Source of the DNA: Pseudomonas viridiflava | GTDB taxonomy: Bacteria > Pseudomonadota > Gammaproteobacteria > Pseudomonadales > Pseudomonadaceae | NCBI RefSeq assembly: GCF_900585905.1 | Contig: NZ_UTVH01000034.1 | Coordinates: forward strand, 675,606-739,605 | Length of the DNA stretch: 64,000 bases | Direction: 5' to 3' | In this document: piece by piece, positions 1 to 8,838 of the stretch | Layout of the letters: each line of letters starts with the position of its first letter | Numbering within the stretch: the first letter of the stretch is position 1 | The notes under the pieces: model-generated | What the model was told of the DNA's origin: nothing | The model's database searches: none | What the model saw: the letters and a program-made list of their open reading frames with translations, nothing else | Translations under genes and position numbers: made by a program

Positions 1-24
1 CAGATCGAGAAACTGCTGGCCTGA
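1..24 (+). CDS. 3' end of a CDS entering from the left edge
   Basis: The first 24 bases read in frame 1 as QIEKLLA followed by a TGA stop. The gene would converge on the histidine kinase that ends at 73. A GC-rich inverted repeat (GCCCGG at 25-30, CCGGGC at 43-48) follows directly, as expected at the end of a transcription unit. Seven residues are too few to assign a family, and the frame could be open by chance. Confidence 0.4.
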   Translation, partial: QIEKLLA

Positions 25-48
25 GCCCGGCAAGTGATCTGCCCGGGC
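25..48. terminator. possible terminator hairpin between convergent genes
   Basis: GCCCGG at 25-30 pairs with CCGGGC at 43-48 around a 12-nt loop. It sits between the partial plus-strand CDS and the end of the minus-strand histidine kinase. There is no clear T tract, so confidence is low. Confidence 0.3.
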
Positions 49-72
49 GTCAGCTAGCAACGGACCCGAGTC

Positions 73-2112
73 TCAGGCGCCTGTGTCATGAATCATCTCG
101 CGGACCTTTGCGGTCAGATGATCGAAGGCAAACGGCTTGGTGATCATCTCCATGCCATCCTCCAGAAAACCTGCCCTGACCGCTGCATGCTCGGCATAGC
201 CCGTGATGAACAGAACCTTCAGGCCAGGCCGCAGCTGGCGGGCGATCTCCGCCAGTTGCCGGCCGTTCATGCCTGGCAGGCCGACATCACTGACCAGCAG
301 ATCAATACGTTGCCCCGATTCCAGGATGGGTACCGCGCTGGCCGCCTCGCCAGCCTGTAGATAGGTGTAGCCCAGCTCTCCGAGTACCTGACAAACCAGC
401 GCTCGCACGGCAGGATCGTCCTCGACGATCAGGACCGTTTCACCCTCATTGGCAGGGGCTGCGCTGGTCGCAAAGATCTCTTCGTCCTGGACGGGGATAC
501 CCTTGAAGCGGGGCAGGTACAGCTCGACGGTGGTGCCACTGCCCACTTCGCTGGTGATCGACACATGACCGCGTGACTGCTTGCTGAAGCCGTAGATCAT
601 CGACAGCCCAAGCCCGGTGCCCTGGCCAATCGGCTTGGTGGTGAAAAACGGATCGAACGCGCGGCTGATCACGTTTTCCGGCATGCCGTAGCCGGTGTCG
701 CTGACGCTCAGCACCACATAGTCGCCCGGCAACAGATTTTCGTGGGCATTGGTGAAGGACTTGTCCAGCGTGCGGTTGAACGACTCCACGACCAGCAGGC
801 CGCCATCAGGCATGGCGTCGCGGGCGTTGAGCACCAGATTGAGCAGGGCACTCTCCAATTGATTGGGGTCTGCCTCGGCAGTCCACAGGATTTCCTGCAG
901 GTGCAGCTCCAGACGAATGCTTTCATTGATGCTGCGGTGGAGCAATTCGCCCATGGAGTGAATCAACTGATTCATGTCCACCGGCTTCGAATCCAGAGAC
1001 TGACGTCGGGAGAACGCCAGCAGGCGATGGGTCAACGCTGCCGCGCGGTTGGCGGAGGTGACACCGAGATCGATCAGGCTGTCCAGATCATCGGTTTTGC
1101 CCCGGGCCAGGCGCCTGCGCAGCAACTCAAGGCTGCCGATGATGCCAGTGAGCATGTTATTGAAGTCGTGAGCGATACCGCCGGTGAGTTGGCCGACGGC
1201 TTCCATTTTCTGCGACTGGCGTAGCACTTCTTCGTTATGCCGAAGTTGCGAGGTGCGCTCCTCGACCTGCTGTTCCAGTGTCTCGTTGAGACGGCGCAGC
1301 TGCACTTCTGCCTGTTTGCGCTCGGTGATGTCCGAAGTCACGCCGACCAATGAGCTGACGCGGCCATTCTTGGCCCGGATGGCGCGGGCGCGCACGTCTA
1401 CCCAGTTGAGTGAGCCGTCAGGCCAGCAGTTGCGATACTCGATGATGAAATCGTCGCCGCTGTCCAGGCTCTGCTGCAGGGTGGACTGCACCCTGGGCTG
1501 GTCTTCGGGATAAATCGACAGCAACCAGTCTTCATAGCTGAAAAGCGCACCCTCCATGCGGCCATAGTGAGCGCGGGTGATATCGGAGCATTCAAGGGTC
1601 AGAAACTCTGCCTCGAGCTGCCAGGTGCCAAAGCTGCCAGCCTTGAGCACATTCTGCAGACGCTGCTCGCTTTCCAGCAGATCCTCCATGCGTGCTCGCG
1701 CGTCGTACTGGCGGCGTCGGCCACGAATGGCAGTGGTCACCAGGCTTACCAGGGTGGCGGGATGAAAAGGCCGCTCCAGGAACGTAACGTTGCCCAGTTG
1801 CGAACCCAACTGGATGGACGGGTTCTGCTCGGGGCCGTCATGGCGGGTCAACAGCACAATGGGCAGATCAGACCAGGACGGCTGCTCTTTCAAAGTGCGC
1901 ATCAATGACGAGACGTCCATGCCGCGCAACGCTTCATCGGCGATGATGGCCATGCCCGCGCCGAGTCTCAACTCGGCGTTGAGGTCCACCAGGTTATGAG
2001 CGACCAGGGCCGGAAAACCGGCCTCCTGGAGAATCATCAAAGCGATCTGGCTGTCTCTACCTCGTGGCGCAAGTATTACGGCTCGTTCCGATAGCAGTCC
2101 TGGGGTGCTCAC
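73..2112 (-). CDS. hybrid sensor histidine kinase / response regulator
   Basis: A 679-residue soluble hybrid kinase. Residues about 10-130 resemble a receiver, but the usual acidic pocket is eroded (IIADEAL at 56-62), so this is probably a pseudo-receiver. A PAS domain follows (about 145-265), then a coiled coil (265-300), a HisKA domain with phospho-acceptor H315 in GGIAHDFNN, an HATPase domain with N, G1 (DTGYGM) and G2 (GTGLGLSM) boxes, and a C-terminal receiver with likely phospho-Asp D609 in SDVGLPGMNG. No membrane segment is seen. The start is GTG at 2112; its GTGA overlaps the TGA stop of the upstream KaiC-like gene by 4 nt, so the two are translationally coupled. The input signal and output partner are not visible. 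A C-terminal receiver without a DNA-binding domain suggests phosphorelay or feedback. Confidence 0.93.
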   Translation of the reverse strand: MSTPGLLSERAVILAPRGRDSQIALMILQEAGFPALVAHNLVDLNAELRLGAGMAIIADEALRGMDVSSLMRTLKEQPSWSDLPIVLLTRHDGPEQNPSIQLGSQLGNVTFLERPFHPATLVSLVTTAIRGRRRQYDARARMEDLLESEQRLQNVLKAGSFGTWQLEAEFLTLECSDITRAHYGRMEGALFSYEDWLLSIYPEDQPRVQSTLQQSLDSGDDFIIEYRNCWPDGSLNWVDVRARAIRAKNGRVSSLVGVTSDITERKQAEVQLRRLNETLEQQVEERTSQLRHNEEVLRQSQKMEAVGQLTGGIAHDFNNMLTGIIGSLELLRRRLARGKTDDLDSLIDLGVTSANRAAALTHRLLAFSRRQSLDSKPVDMNQLIHSMGELLHRSINESIRLELHLQEILWTAEADPNQLESALLNLVLNARDAMPDGGLLVVESFNRTLDKSFTNAHENLLPGDYVVLSVSDTGYGMPENVISRAFDPFFTTKPIGQGTGLGLSMIYGFSKQSRGHVSITSEVGSGTTVELYLPRFKGIPVQDEEIFATSAAPANEGETVLIVEDDPAVRALVCQVLGELGYTYLQAGEAASAVPILESGQRIDLLVSDVGLPGMNGRQLAEIARQLRPGLKVLFITGYAEHAAVRAGFLEDGMEMITKPFAFDHLTAKVREMIHDTGA

Positions 2113-3593
2113 GTTTCGTCATCCGCCATCAGCGGAGTGGCTTCGCCGGAATAGTTGGGCACGCCCGTCAGCACGCCCTGGAATTGAGCGAGCGGCGCGC
2201 CGATTCTCAAGCCGTTATGGCTGATACGGTATTCACGGATGGTCGATTCGTGGGTGCCGGTGCGCTTCTTGATGATGGACATCGCCCTGCGAACCTGGCC
2301 AAGCGCCTCGAAATAGCGCAGCAGAATGACCGTATCCGCCAGGTAGGTGATGTCAACAGGCGCACGCATGTCGCCCACCAGCCCGTGCTGAGCAACGGTC
2401 ATGAAAGTGGAAGCGCCCTGGCGGTTGAGGTACAGCAACAGCTCATGCATGTGCAGCACCAGCGCGTTCTCTTCCGGCATTGCGGCCTGATAGCCGTTGA
2501 TGCTGTCAATGACCACAGTCTTGATCTGGTCCTTGTCGACACACGCACGCACCCGGTGGGCAAATTCACCGGGTGAGAGCTCAGCCGCATCGACCTGCTG
2601 GATTAGCAGATTGCCACTGTCCTCCAGCGCCTGCAGATCAATGCCCATCTTCAGCATGCGGCTGTACAGCAGGCCCAGTTCTTCGTCGAAAATGAACAGC
2701 GCCACGCGCTCGCCGCGGGCGACCGCCGCCGCTGCGAAAACCATCGAGATCAGCGACTTGCCAGTACCGGCAGGGCCCAGAATCAACGTGCTGGAGCCGC
2801 TGTCGATACCACCACCGAGCAACGCATCCATTTCAGGCACGCCGCTGGAGGCAACGCTGCGCTCAACCGGGTTGCGATGTTCGGCAGCCACCAGGCGCGG
2901 GAACACATGGATGCCATCTTCCATGATGGTGAAGTCGTGCCAGCCGCCGCGGTATTTCTGCCCGCGGTACTTGACCACACGCAGGCGACGACGCTCGGCA
3001 CCATAGCCTGGAGTGAGCTCTTCAAGGCGAATAACACCGTGGGCGACACTGTGCACGGTCTTGTCCAGGGCTTCGGTAGTCAGGTCGTCGAGCAGCAGCA
3101 CAGTGGCGTCAAAGCGTGCGAAATAATGCTTGATCGACAGAATCTGCCGACGGTATCGCAGCGAGCTTTGCGCCAGCAGACGAATTTCGGACAGGCTGTC
3201 AATCACGACGCGGGTGGGCTTTACGCGCTCGACCACGTCAAAAATCTGTTTGGTCGCTTCGCCCAGTTCCAGATCAGAGGAATACAGCAGGCTCTGCTGA
3301 TTGTCGGCGTCGAGCAGACTTTCGGGCGGCGTCAGTTCGAAGATGACGATATTTTCGTCCAGCTCCCAGCCATGGGAGCGGGCACCGTCGCGCAGTTCCC
3401 GGTCAGTTTCAGACAGGGTGATGTAGAGGGTCTTTTCGCCCGCTTGGGCGCCTGCGCGCAGAAAATGCAGCGCTACGGTGGTTTTGCCGGTACCGGGTTC
3501 GCCTTCCAGCAGAAAGACGTGGCGCCGGGAAAGGCCGCCTGCCAATACGTCGTCAAGACCCACGATGCCTGTTGCCGCTTTTGATGTAATCAA
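2109..3593 (-). CDS. KaiC-like double RecA-domain ATPase
   Basis: It has two tandem KaiC/RecA modules, each with a Walker A: GEPGTGKT at about 31-38 and GPAGTGKS at about 273-280 (numbered from the TTG start). Each is followed by Walker-B-like hydrophobic strands (TRVVIDSL, TVVIDS). Family knowledge: such KaiC homologues outside cyanobacteria usually lack kaiA/kaiB and are tied to signalling; none is seen here. The gene lies 5' of the hybrid kinase with a 4-nt overlap. Start choice: the frame opens at GTG 3635, but the TTG at 3593 has a good ribosome site (AGAGGG, 6 nt upstream) and directly precedes the conserved ITSKAATGI N-terminus, so I prefer it. The 508-residue GTG version remains possible. 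Confidence 0.9.
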   Translation of the reverse strand: MITSKAATGIVGLDDVLAGGLSRRHVFLLEGEPGTGKTTVALHFLRAGAQAGEKTLYITLSETDRELRDGARSHGWELDENIVIFELTPPESLLDADNQQSLLYSSDLELGEATKQIFDVVERVKPTRVVIDSLSEIRLLAQSSLRYRRQILSIKHYFARFDATVLLLDDLTTEALDKTVHSVAHGVIRLEELTPGYGAERRRLRVVKYRGQKYRGGWHDFTIMEDGIHVFPRLVAAEHRNPVERSVASSGVPEMDALLGGGIDSGSSTLILGPAGTGKSLISMVFAAAAVARGERVALFIFDEELGLLYSRMLKMGIDLQALEDSGNLLIQQVDAAELSPGEFAHRVRACVDKDQIKTVVIDSINGYQAAMPEENALVLHMHELLLYLNRQGASTFMTVAQHGLVGDMRAPVDITYLADTVILLRYFEALGQVRRAMSIIKKRTGTHESTIREYRISHNGLRIGAPLAQFQGVLTGVPNYSGEATPLMADDET

Positions 3594-3861
3594 GAATCGC
3601 CCTCTTGCGACCTTAGGGGTTGGCAGGCCAGTCACTGGCCGTTGCGCTACTTCGCCATTATGCGCAGCTGATAAAAACGTGCGTCACTACGGACCGCCCG
3701 AAAGGGTGACCGTTCATAGTTTTCAGTGATGATGCCTCGATATCAGGCTTGAAGTCCGGGAAATGTCATGACTGCTGCACAGTGCGTGCGGACGGATTGA
3801 TATAGTCCGCAGCTCAACTCCGTTTGCATGACAACAAGAATACTAGATCGAGGGTTAAATA

Positions 3862-4674
3862 GTGGCCAGTTACCAGTCTTTTTTAGTCGAGCTCAGCGAT
3901 CAGGTCGCTCACGTGCAGATTAACCGGCCAGACAAGCTCAATGCCATGGACGCCGCGTTCTGGACCGAGATCATCGATATCTTCCACTGGGTCGACGAAA
4001 CCGACGACGTCCGTGCGGTGGTCATCAGCGGAGCCGGCAAACACTTCTCGTCGGGCATAGACCTTGCGCTGCTGGCTTCGATTGCCAGTCAGCTGGGCGA
4101 GGACGCCGGGCGCAATGCCCGGGCGCTGCGGCGCAAGATCCAGCAGATGCAGGCTTCGTTCAGCGCCGTCGACCAGTGCCGCAAACCGGTGCTGGCGGCG
4201 ATCCAGGGCTACTGCCTGGGCGGGGCAGTGGACCTGATCAGTGCCTGCGACATGCGCTACTGCACTGAGGACGCAAGGTTTGCCATCCGCGAGATCGACA
4301 TGGGCATGGCGGCCGACGTGGGCACCCTGCAGCGTCTGCCGCGAATCATCGGTGACGGTATCATGCGCGAGCTGGCGTACACCGGGCGCACGGTCGAGGC
4401 GCAGGAGGCCTGCCGCATCGGGCTGGTCAACCGCACCTTTGCCGACACCGAGAGTCTGCTGCAGGGCGTCTTTGCCATCGCCCGTGAAATCGCGACCAAG
4501 TCGCCGCTGGCGATCACCGGCACCAAGGAAATGATCGGCTACATGCGCGATCACCGGGTGGACGATGGTCTTGAATACATGGCGATCTGGAACGCGGCCA
4601 TGCTGCAGTCCAACGATCTGAAAGTGGCCATGATGGCGCAGATGAGCAAACAGAAACCGGTGTTTGAAAATTAG
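3862..4674 (+). CDS. crotonase-family enzyme, probably delta(3,5)-delta(2,4)-dienoyl-CoA isomerase
   Basis: A 270-residue enoyl-CoA hydratase/isomerase fold with an oxyanion-hole segment (HFSSGIDL, 61-68) and [10 protein letters not shown] at 116-125. Three acidic residues, D124, E144 and D152, match the catalytic trio of mammalian dienoyl-CoA isomerase (Asp176, Glu196, Asp204) with a constant offset of 52, and the block [10 protein letters not shown] is typical of that subfamily. It would shift double bonds during beta-oxidation of unsaturated fatty acids with odd-position double bonds. The start is GTG with GAGGG about 8 nt upstream. The gene is divergent from the KaiC-like gene and is followed 22 nt later by nudC. 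The exact substrate is inferred from these residues. Confidence 0.9.
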   Translation: MASYQSFLVELSDQVAHVQINRPDKLNAMDAAFWTEIIDIFHWVDETDDVRAVVISGAGKHFSSGIDLALLASIASQLGEDAGRNARALRRKIQQMQASFSAVDQCRKPVLAAIQGYCLGGAVDLISACDMRYCTEDARFAIREIDMGMAADVGTLQRLPRIIGDGIMRELAYTGRTVEAQEACRIGLVNRTFADTESLLQGVFAIAREIATKSPLAITGTKEMIGYMRDHRVDDGLEYMAIWNAAMLQSNDLKVAMMAQMSKQKPVFEN

Positions 4675-4696
4675 TCGAGAATCAGAAGGAGTGTTT

Positions 4697-5533
4697 ATGT
4701 CAGGCCCTAGTCGCTGGACCACCGCTGTGCTGGATGTCGCCACACCAGGCGGGTTGGCTGTCGTCCACAGTGATCAAGGTTTTTTGATCGACGGCAACGG
4801 CACGTTGTTCTCTCGTGAATGGCTCAAGCGCCAGTCGCTGCCGGTGGGTAGTGAGCATGGCATCGGGCATTTTGATGGCGAGCCGGTGTATCTGCTGGTG
4901 CTCGACGCCCCGGCTACGCCTGAAGGTTGCAGCTGGCAAGGTTTGCGGCAGTTCATGCTGGCCGGTGACTTCGATATCTTCCAGATGCTGGGCTATGCCG
5001 CGCAGGTCAGTACCTGGGCCCGCGAGCATCGCTTCTGCGGCAGTTGCGGCAGGCCAACGGTGCAAGTGGCCGGGGAGCGCGCGATGTACTGCGAGCATGA
5101 CAACCTGCGCCTGTTTCCGCGTATCTCGCCGAGCATGATCGTGCTGGTGACGCGCGGCGACGAAATCCTGCTGGCCCGTTCGCCACGTTTTGTCACCGGG
5201 GTCTACAGCGCGCTGGCCGGATTCGTCGAACCCGGAGAATCGGCAGAAGACTGCGTGCATCGCGAGGTGATGGAGGAAGTGCAGGTCAACATCAAGCACC
5301 TCAAGTACATGGGCAGCCAGTGCTGGCCGTTCCCGCACTCGATGATGCTGGGCTTCCATGCCGAATACGACAGTGGCGATATCGTGCCGCAGCCGGGCGA
5401 GATCGAAGACGCGCGCTGGTTTCACATCGACGATCTGCCGATGCTGCCAGCCAACCGTTCAATTGCGCGCTTCCTGATCGATGCTTACCTGGCCCAGCGC
5501 TCAGGCGCCGCCGAACCAGTGCTGCCAGGCTAG
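4697..5533 (+). CDS. nudC: NAD(+) diphosphatase / RNA de-NADing Nudix hydrolase NudC
   Basis: A 278-residue NudC homologue: N-terminal domain, zinc ribbon, then Nudix domain. The Nudix box spans 175-197 (G175, E181, R189-E190, E193-E194). The subfamily signature after it reads SQCWPFPHS at 207-215, where SQPWPFPQS is usual. Zinc ligands C114, C117 and C132 are present, but the fourth Cys position is occupied by Asp (CEHD, D135). The family cleaves NADH to NMNH and AMP and removes NAD caps from RNA. I chose ATG 4697, which has AGAAGGAG just upstream, over the in-frame codon at 4664. Its 3' end overlaps the convergent TSUP permease by 33 nt. Confidence 0.95.
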   Translation: MSGPSRWTTAVLDVATPGGLAVVHSDQGFLIDGNGTLFSREWLKRQSLPVGSEHGIGHFDGEPVYLLVLDAPATPEGCSWQGLRQFMLAGDFDIFQMLGYAAQVSTWAREHRFCGSCGRPTVQVAGERAMYCEHDNLRLFPRISPSMIVLVTRGDEILLARSPRFVTGVYSALAGFVEPGESAEDCVHREVMEEVQVNIKHLKYMGSQCWPFPHSMMLGFHAEYDSGDIVPQPGEIEDARWFHIDDLPMLPANRSIARFLIDAYLAQRSGAAEPVLPG

Positions 5534-6280
5534 CCGCACTGTCAGGCAGAGCACGACAGTGATGAATACCGGCCGGATGAACTTCGCGCCACCGCCAATC
5601 GCGGTGCGCGCGCCAATCGCGGCACCCACCATCAGCGCACTGCCCATGCTCAGACCGATCAGCCAGTCCACCTGACCCGAGAAGATGAACACCGAGAGCG
5701 CGGCAGCGTTGCTGACAAAGTTCATGCTGCGCGCCACGCCGCTGGCCCTGACCAGATCCAGCGGGTACATCAACAGTGTACTCACTGTCCAGAAGGCGCC
5801 AGTGCCGGGACCCGCCACGCCGTCATAGAAGCCCAACCCGAGACCTTGGGGCAGCTGCCATTTCTTCTTGATCGGCGCATCGCTATTGAGCGGCGCCTTC
5901 GGGGTGCCGCCGAACAGCAGATACAGGCCGCAGCCAAACACGATCACCGGCAGCATCTGGTTGATCCATTCCGCTGGCAGGTAATGCGCCACCACTGCGC
6001 CGATCAACGCACCGATGGCGGTGCCGATCAAGGCCCGCAACCACTGCTTTGGATAGAACAGCTTGCGCCGGTAAAAGGTGAAACTGGCGATGGCCGAGCC
6101 GAATGTAGAGCTGAGCTTGTTGGTGCCCAGGACCAGGTGCGGTGGCAGGCCTGCAGTCATCAGCGCCGGTGTGGTGAGCAAACCACCTCCGCCAGCGACG
6201 GCATCAATGAAACCTGCAACAAAGGCCACAACGGCGAGCACCGCAAGGGTGCTCAGGTCGACACTGAGTTCAAAAGGCAT
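5501..6280 (-). CDS. TSUP family (TauE/SafE, YfcA-like) membrane permease
   Basis: A 259-residue polytopic protein with about eight hydrophobic segments. The N-terminal motif [18 protein letters not shown] and the internal repeat around [14 protein letters not shown] are hallmarks of the YfcA branch of TSUP transporters, which are implicated in export or uptake of sulfur-containing or organic anions. The substrate is not predictable here. The ribosome site is weak (CCTTACC before ATG). The gene is convergent with nudC, and their last 33 nt overlap on opposite strands. Confidence 0.92.
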   Translation of the reverse strand: MPFELSVDLSTLAVLAVVAFVAGFIDAVAGGGGLLTTPALMTAGLPPHLVLGTNKLSSTFGSAIASFTFYRRKLFYPKQWLRALIGTAIGALIGAVVAHYLPAEWINQMLPVIVFGCGLYLLFGGTPKAPLNSDAPIKKKWQLPQGLGLGFYDGVAGPGTGAFWTVSTLLMYPLDLVRASGVARSMNFVSNAAALSVFIFSGQVDWLIGLSMGSALMVGAAIGARTAIGGGAKFIRPVFITVVLCLTVRLAWQHWFGGA

Positions 6281-6398
6281 GGTAAGGGCTTATGGCGGCT
6301 GGGCAGAATGGCTGCCCGGAAGCCGGCATATTACCGAATGTGTAGAACAGTGTCTGCGGGCAGCGAGGGAGCATGACACCACCAGCGCTGCGCCGGGT

Positions 6399-7166
6399 TC
6401 AGGACAGAAATCCGCCATCCACGTTCAGCGCCACGCCGGTGGTGTAGCTTGACGCCTCGCTCGCCAGATAGAGCACCGCGCCTGCCATTTCACTTGGGGC
6501 AGCGACGCGTTTGAGCGGGATCTGCTGCAGCGCCATGTTCAGAATCGAATCATTCTTGACCAATGCCGAGGCGAATTTGGTGTCGGTAAGGCCAGGCAGC
6601 AGGGCATTGCAGCGTATACCGAACGGCGCGCATTCCTTGGAGAACACTTTGGTCATGTTGATCACGGCGGCTTTGGTCACCGAATAGATGCCCTGAAACA
6701 CGCCTGGCGATACCCCATTGATCGAAGCCACGTTGATGATGCTGCCAGCGCTGTGCTCGCGCATCAGCTTGCCGGCCTCCACCGACATGAAGAAGTAGCC
6801 ACGGATATTAACGTCCACGGTCTTCTGGAAAGCCCCTGGGTCGGTGTCCAGCACGTTGCAGAACTGCGGATTGGTGGCGGCATTGTTGACCAGGATATCC
6901 AGACGCCCGAACTGCTCGCGAATACGCGCGAACACAGCAGTGATCTGTTCCATTTCGCCGATATGGCAGGCCATTGCAGTGGCCTGGCCGCCGTCGGCGA
7001 TGATCGCGTCGGCGACCTGCTGGCAGCCCTCGATCTTGCGACTGCTGACGATGACATGGGCGCCCTGTTGCGCCAGCAGACGGGCAATGGCCTCGCCGAT
7101 CCCCCGACTGGCACCGGAAACGAAAGCGATCTTGCCGTCGAGGTCGAACAGCTGGGTTCTGGACAT
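6399..7166 (-). CDS. SDR family oxidoreductase
   Basis: A 255-residue classical short-chain dehydrogenase/reductase. It has the cofactor loop SGASRGIG (17-24), VNNAA at 93-97, catalytic S148, Y161 and K165 (YSVTK), and a C-terminal block ending in NVDGGFLS. It is predicted to be cytoplasmic and to use NAD(P)H. It starts 23 nt after the phosphotransferase gene with AAGGAAA upstream of ATG, so the two probably form an operon. The neighbouring acyl-CoA-related genes suggest a role in lipid or hydroxyacyl metabolism; this is inference. Confidence 0.93.
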   Translation of the reverse strand: MSRTQLFDLDGKIAFVSGASRGIGEAIARLLAQQGAHVIVSSRKIEGCQQVADAIIADGGQATAMACHIGEMEQITAVFARIREQFGRLDILVNNAATNPQFCNVLDTDPGAFQKTVDVNIRGYFFMSVEAGKLMREHSAGSIINVASINGVSPGVFQGIYSVTKAAVINMTKVFSKECAPFGIRCNALLPGLTDTKFASALVKNDSILNMALQQIPLKRVAAPSEMAGAVLYLASEASSYTTGVALNVDGGFLS

Positions 7167-7189
7167 AGTGGTTTCCTTGTCACGTCAGG

Positions 7190-8257
7190 TCAAAGCGTGG
7201 AGTGGTTGATGACCTTGAGGCTCATCTGCTCAAGCAACGTGTTCATGTGGATGAACTGAGCGAAACGTTTGTCCCGGGTCTGGCCATGAAAAAAACGGTA
7301 GTAGATCTGCTGTACGATCCCGGCCAGACGAAACAGGCCGTAGGTGTAATAAAAGTCGAAATTGTCGATACGAATGCCTGAACGCTCGGCGTAGTACTCG
7401 ACGAACTGGCGGCGGGTCAGCATGCCGGGTGCATGGCTTGGCTGGCGTCGCATCATCTGCACCGCAGCAGGGTCGGCGGCCTCGATCCAGTACGCCAGGG
7501 TGTTGCCCAGGTCCATCAGCGGATCGCCCAGTGTGGTCATCTCCCAATCGAGCACGCCAATGATCTGCATCGGATCATCGGGATTGAGCAGCACATTGTC
7601 GAAGCGATAGTCGTTGTGCACGATGGCCGCCACCGGATGGTCCGCCGGCATCTTGTCTTTGAGCCAGGCCTGGACTTCGGCCCACTGCGGCGCGTCGGGC
7701 GTCCGGGAATTCTCGTAGCGCTCGCTCCAGCCACGAATCTGGCGTTCGACATAGCCTACAGGCTTGCCCAGATCAGCCAGGCCGCAAGCCTGATAATCCA
7801 CGTGATGCAGGTCCACCAGGCGGTCGATGAAGCTCTTGCACAGCGCTTGTGTGCGGGCAGCGTCCAGATTCAGCTCGGGAGGCAGGTCAGCGCGCAGGAT
7901 GATGCCGTTGATCCGCTCCATCAGATAAAACTCGGCGCCAATCACTGATTCATCAGTGCAATGCAGCCACGCCTTCGGGCAGTAAGGGAACGCGTCCTTG
8001 AGCTGATTGAGGATGCGGTATTCGCGCCCCATATCGTGGGCTGAACGTGCTTTGTGGCCAAAGGGAGGGCGGCGCAAGACAAATTCCTGCTCTGGGTACT
8101 TCACCAGATAGGTCAGGTTAGAGGCTCCGCCGGGGAACTGGCTGATCTGTGGTGAGCCCGCAAGACCTTGCAGGTTCGCTTTCAGGTAAGGGTCGATGAG
8201 GGCAACGTCGAGTTCTTCACCGGGACGGACTCGGGTGGATTGATCAGTAAGCGCCAT
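7190..8257 (-). CDS. phosphotransferase family protein (ACAD10/APH-like kinase fold)
   Basis: A 355-residue aminoglycoside-phosphotransferase/choline-kinase fold protein. The catalytic loop HNDYRFDN (214-221) supplies D216 and N221, and the metal-binding Asp is D237 in GVLDWEM. An N-terminal glycine-rich region (FPGGASNLTYLV) would bind ATP. The bacterial ACAD10-like branch is usually found with acyl-CoA dehydrogenases and SDRs and is thought to phosphorylate hydroxyacyl substrates; the substrate here is unproven. The start ATG has GAAGGGAT about 5 nt upstream. It leads a probable two-gene operon with the SDR and is separated from SCP2 by a terminator. Confidence 0.93.
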   Translation of the reverse strand: MALTDQSTRVRPGEELDVALIDPYLKANLQGLAGSPQISQFPGGASNLTYLVKYPEQEFVLRRPPFGHKARSAHDMGREYRILNQLKDAFPYCPKAWLHCTDESVIGAEFYLMERINGIILRADLPPELNLDAARTQALCKSFIDRLVDLHHVDYQACGLADLGKPVGYVERQIRGWSERYENSRTPDAPQWAEVQAWLKDKMPADHPVAAIVHNDYRFDNVLLNPDDPMQIIGVLDWEMTTLGDPLMDLGNTLAYWIEAADPAAVQMMRRQPSHAPGMLTRRQFVEYYAERSGIRIDNFDFYYTYGLFRLAGIVQQIYYRFFHGQTRDKRFAQFIHMNTLLEQMSLKVINHSTL

Positions 8258-8419
8258 GCTTATCCCTTCTGCTTATTATGGAGCCCGTCGATCATTGACT
8301 AATCGCATGCGGCTAACAAGTTGGCGGTGGTGTTATAGCTTGCGGTGTTGGCGCTGAATCATCAGCCCTGATGCCTGCGCGCGCTATTGATTGGTCAAGA
8401 CGCAGGGCGACAGCAGGCG

Positions 8420-8451
8420 AAAAAAAACCGAAGCACTGGCGGCTTCGGTTT
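8420..8451 (-). terminator. Rho-independent terminator of the SCP2 gene
   Basis: A 10-bp perfect stem pairs AAACCGAAGC (8425-8434) with GCTTCGGTTT (8442-8451) around a 7-nt loop. On the minus strand it runs into eight T residues (complement of 8420-8427). It lies just downstream of the SCP2 stop and isolates that unit from the phosphotransferase operon. Confidence 0.85.
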
Positions 8452-8469
8452 CAGTGGCTGACGTTGTGA

Positions 8470-8784
8470 TCAGGCCGGGAACAACTCGCTGAGCTTCATC
8501 GCCAGCATCATGTCGCCTTCAGCGCGCAGCTTGCCGCCCATGAAGGCCTGCATGCCGTCGGTTTCGCCGCTGACGATGCCTTTCAGGGTTTCGCTGTCCA
8601 TCACCAGCGTGACCTGGGCATCCGGGTTTTCACCTTCCTGCAGCTCGCAAGTGCCGTCCTTGACGATCAACGAAAAGTGCTCGGATTCATCGATACGAAA
8701 ACCGAAGACCAAGTCCAGGCCCGCTGCGGCAGCGGGGTTGAACTTGGCTTTCATGGTGGTAATGGCGTTATTCACAGAAGTCAT
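8470..8784 (-). CDS. SCP2 sterol-binding domain protein
   Basis: A 104-residue single-domain protein of the SCP-2 sterol-carrier fold, with the characteristic middle GFRIDESEHFSLIVKDGTCE and late FMGGKLRAEGDMMLAMKLSELF segments (spans of 20 or fewer residues quoted). The fold gives a hydrophobic tunnel for lipids or acyl-CoA. There is no signal peptide, so it is cytoplasmic. ATG follows AAGGAAAAAAAC. It lies 54 nt downstream of the histidine phosphatase gene on the same strand and ends at a strong terminator. Confidence 0.9.
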   Translation of the reverse strand: MTSVNNAITTMKAKFNPAAAAGLDLVFGFRIDESEHFSLIVKDGTCELQEGENPDAQVTLVMDSETLKGIVSGETDGMQAFMGGKLRAEGDMMLAMKLSELFPA

Positions 8785-8838
8785 GTTTTTTTCCTTGTTG
8801 AAAAGCGGGTTGAAAAGCGCGCGTCGGAGTGTGAGGGC

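Noticed and set aside
2109..3593. A true circadian clock locus
   Set aside because: No kaiA or kaiB is present in the window. KaiC homologues occur widely in non-clock contexts.
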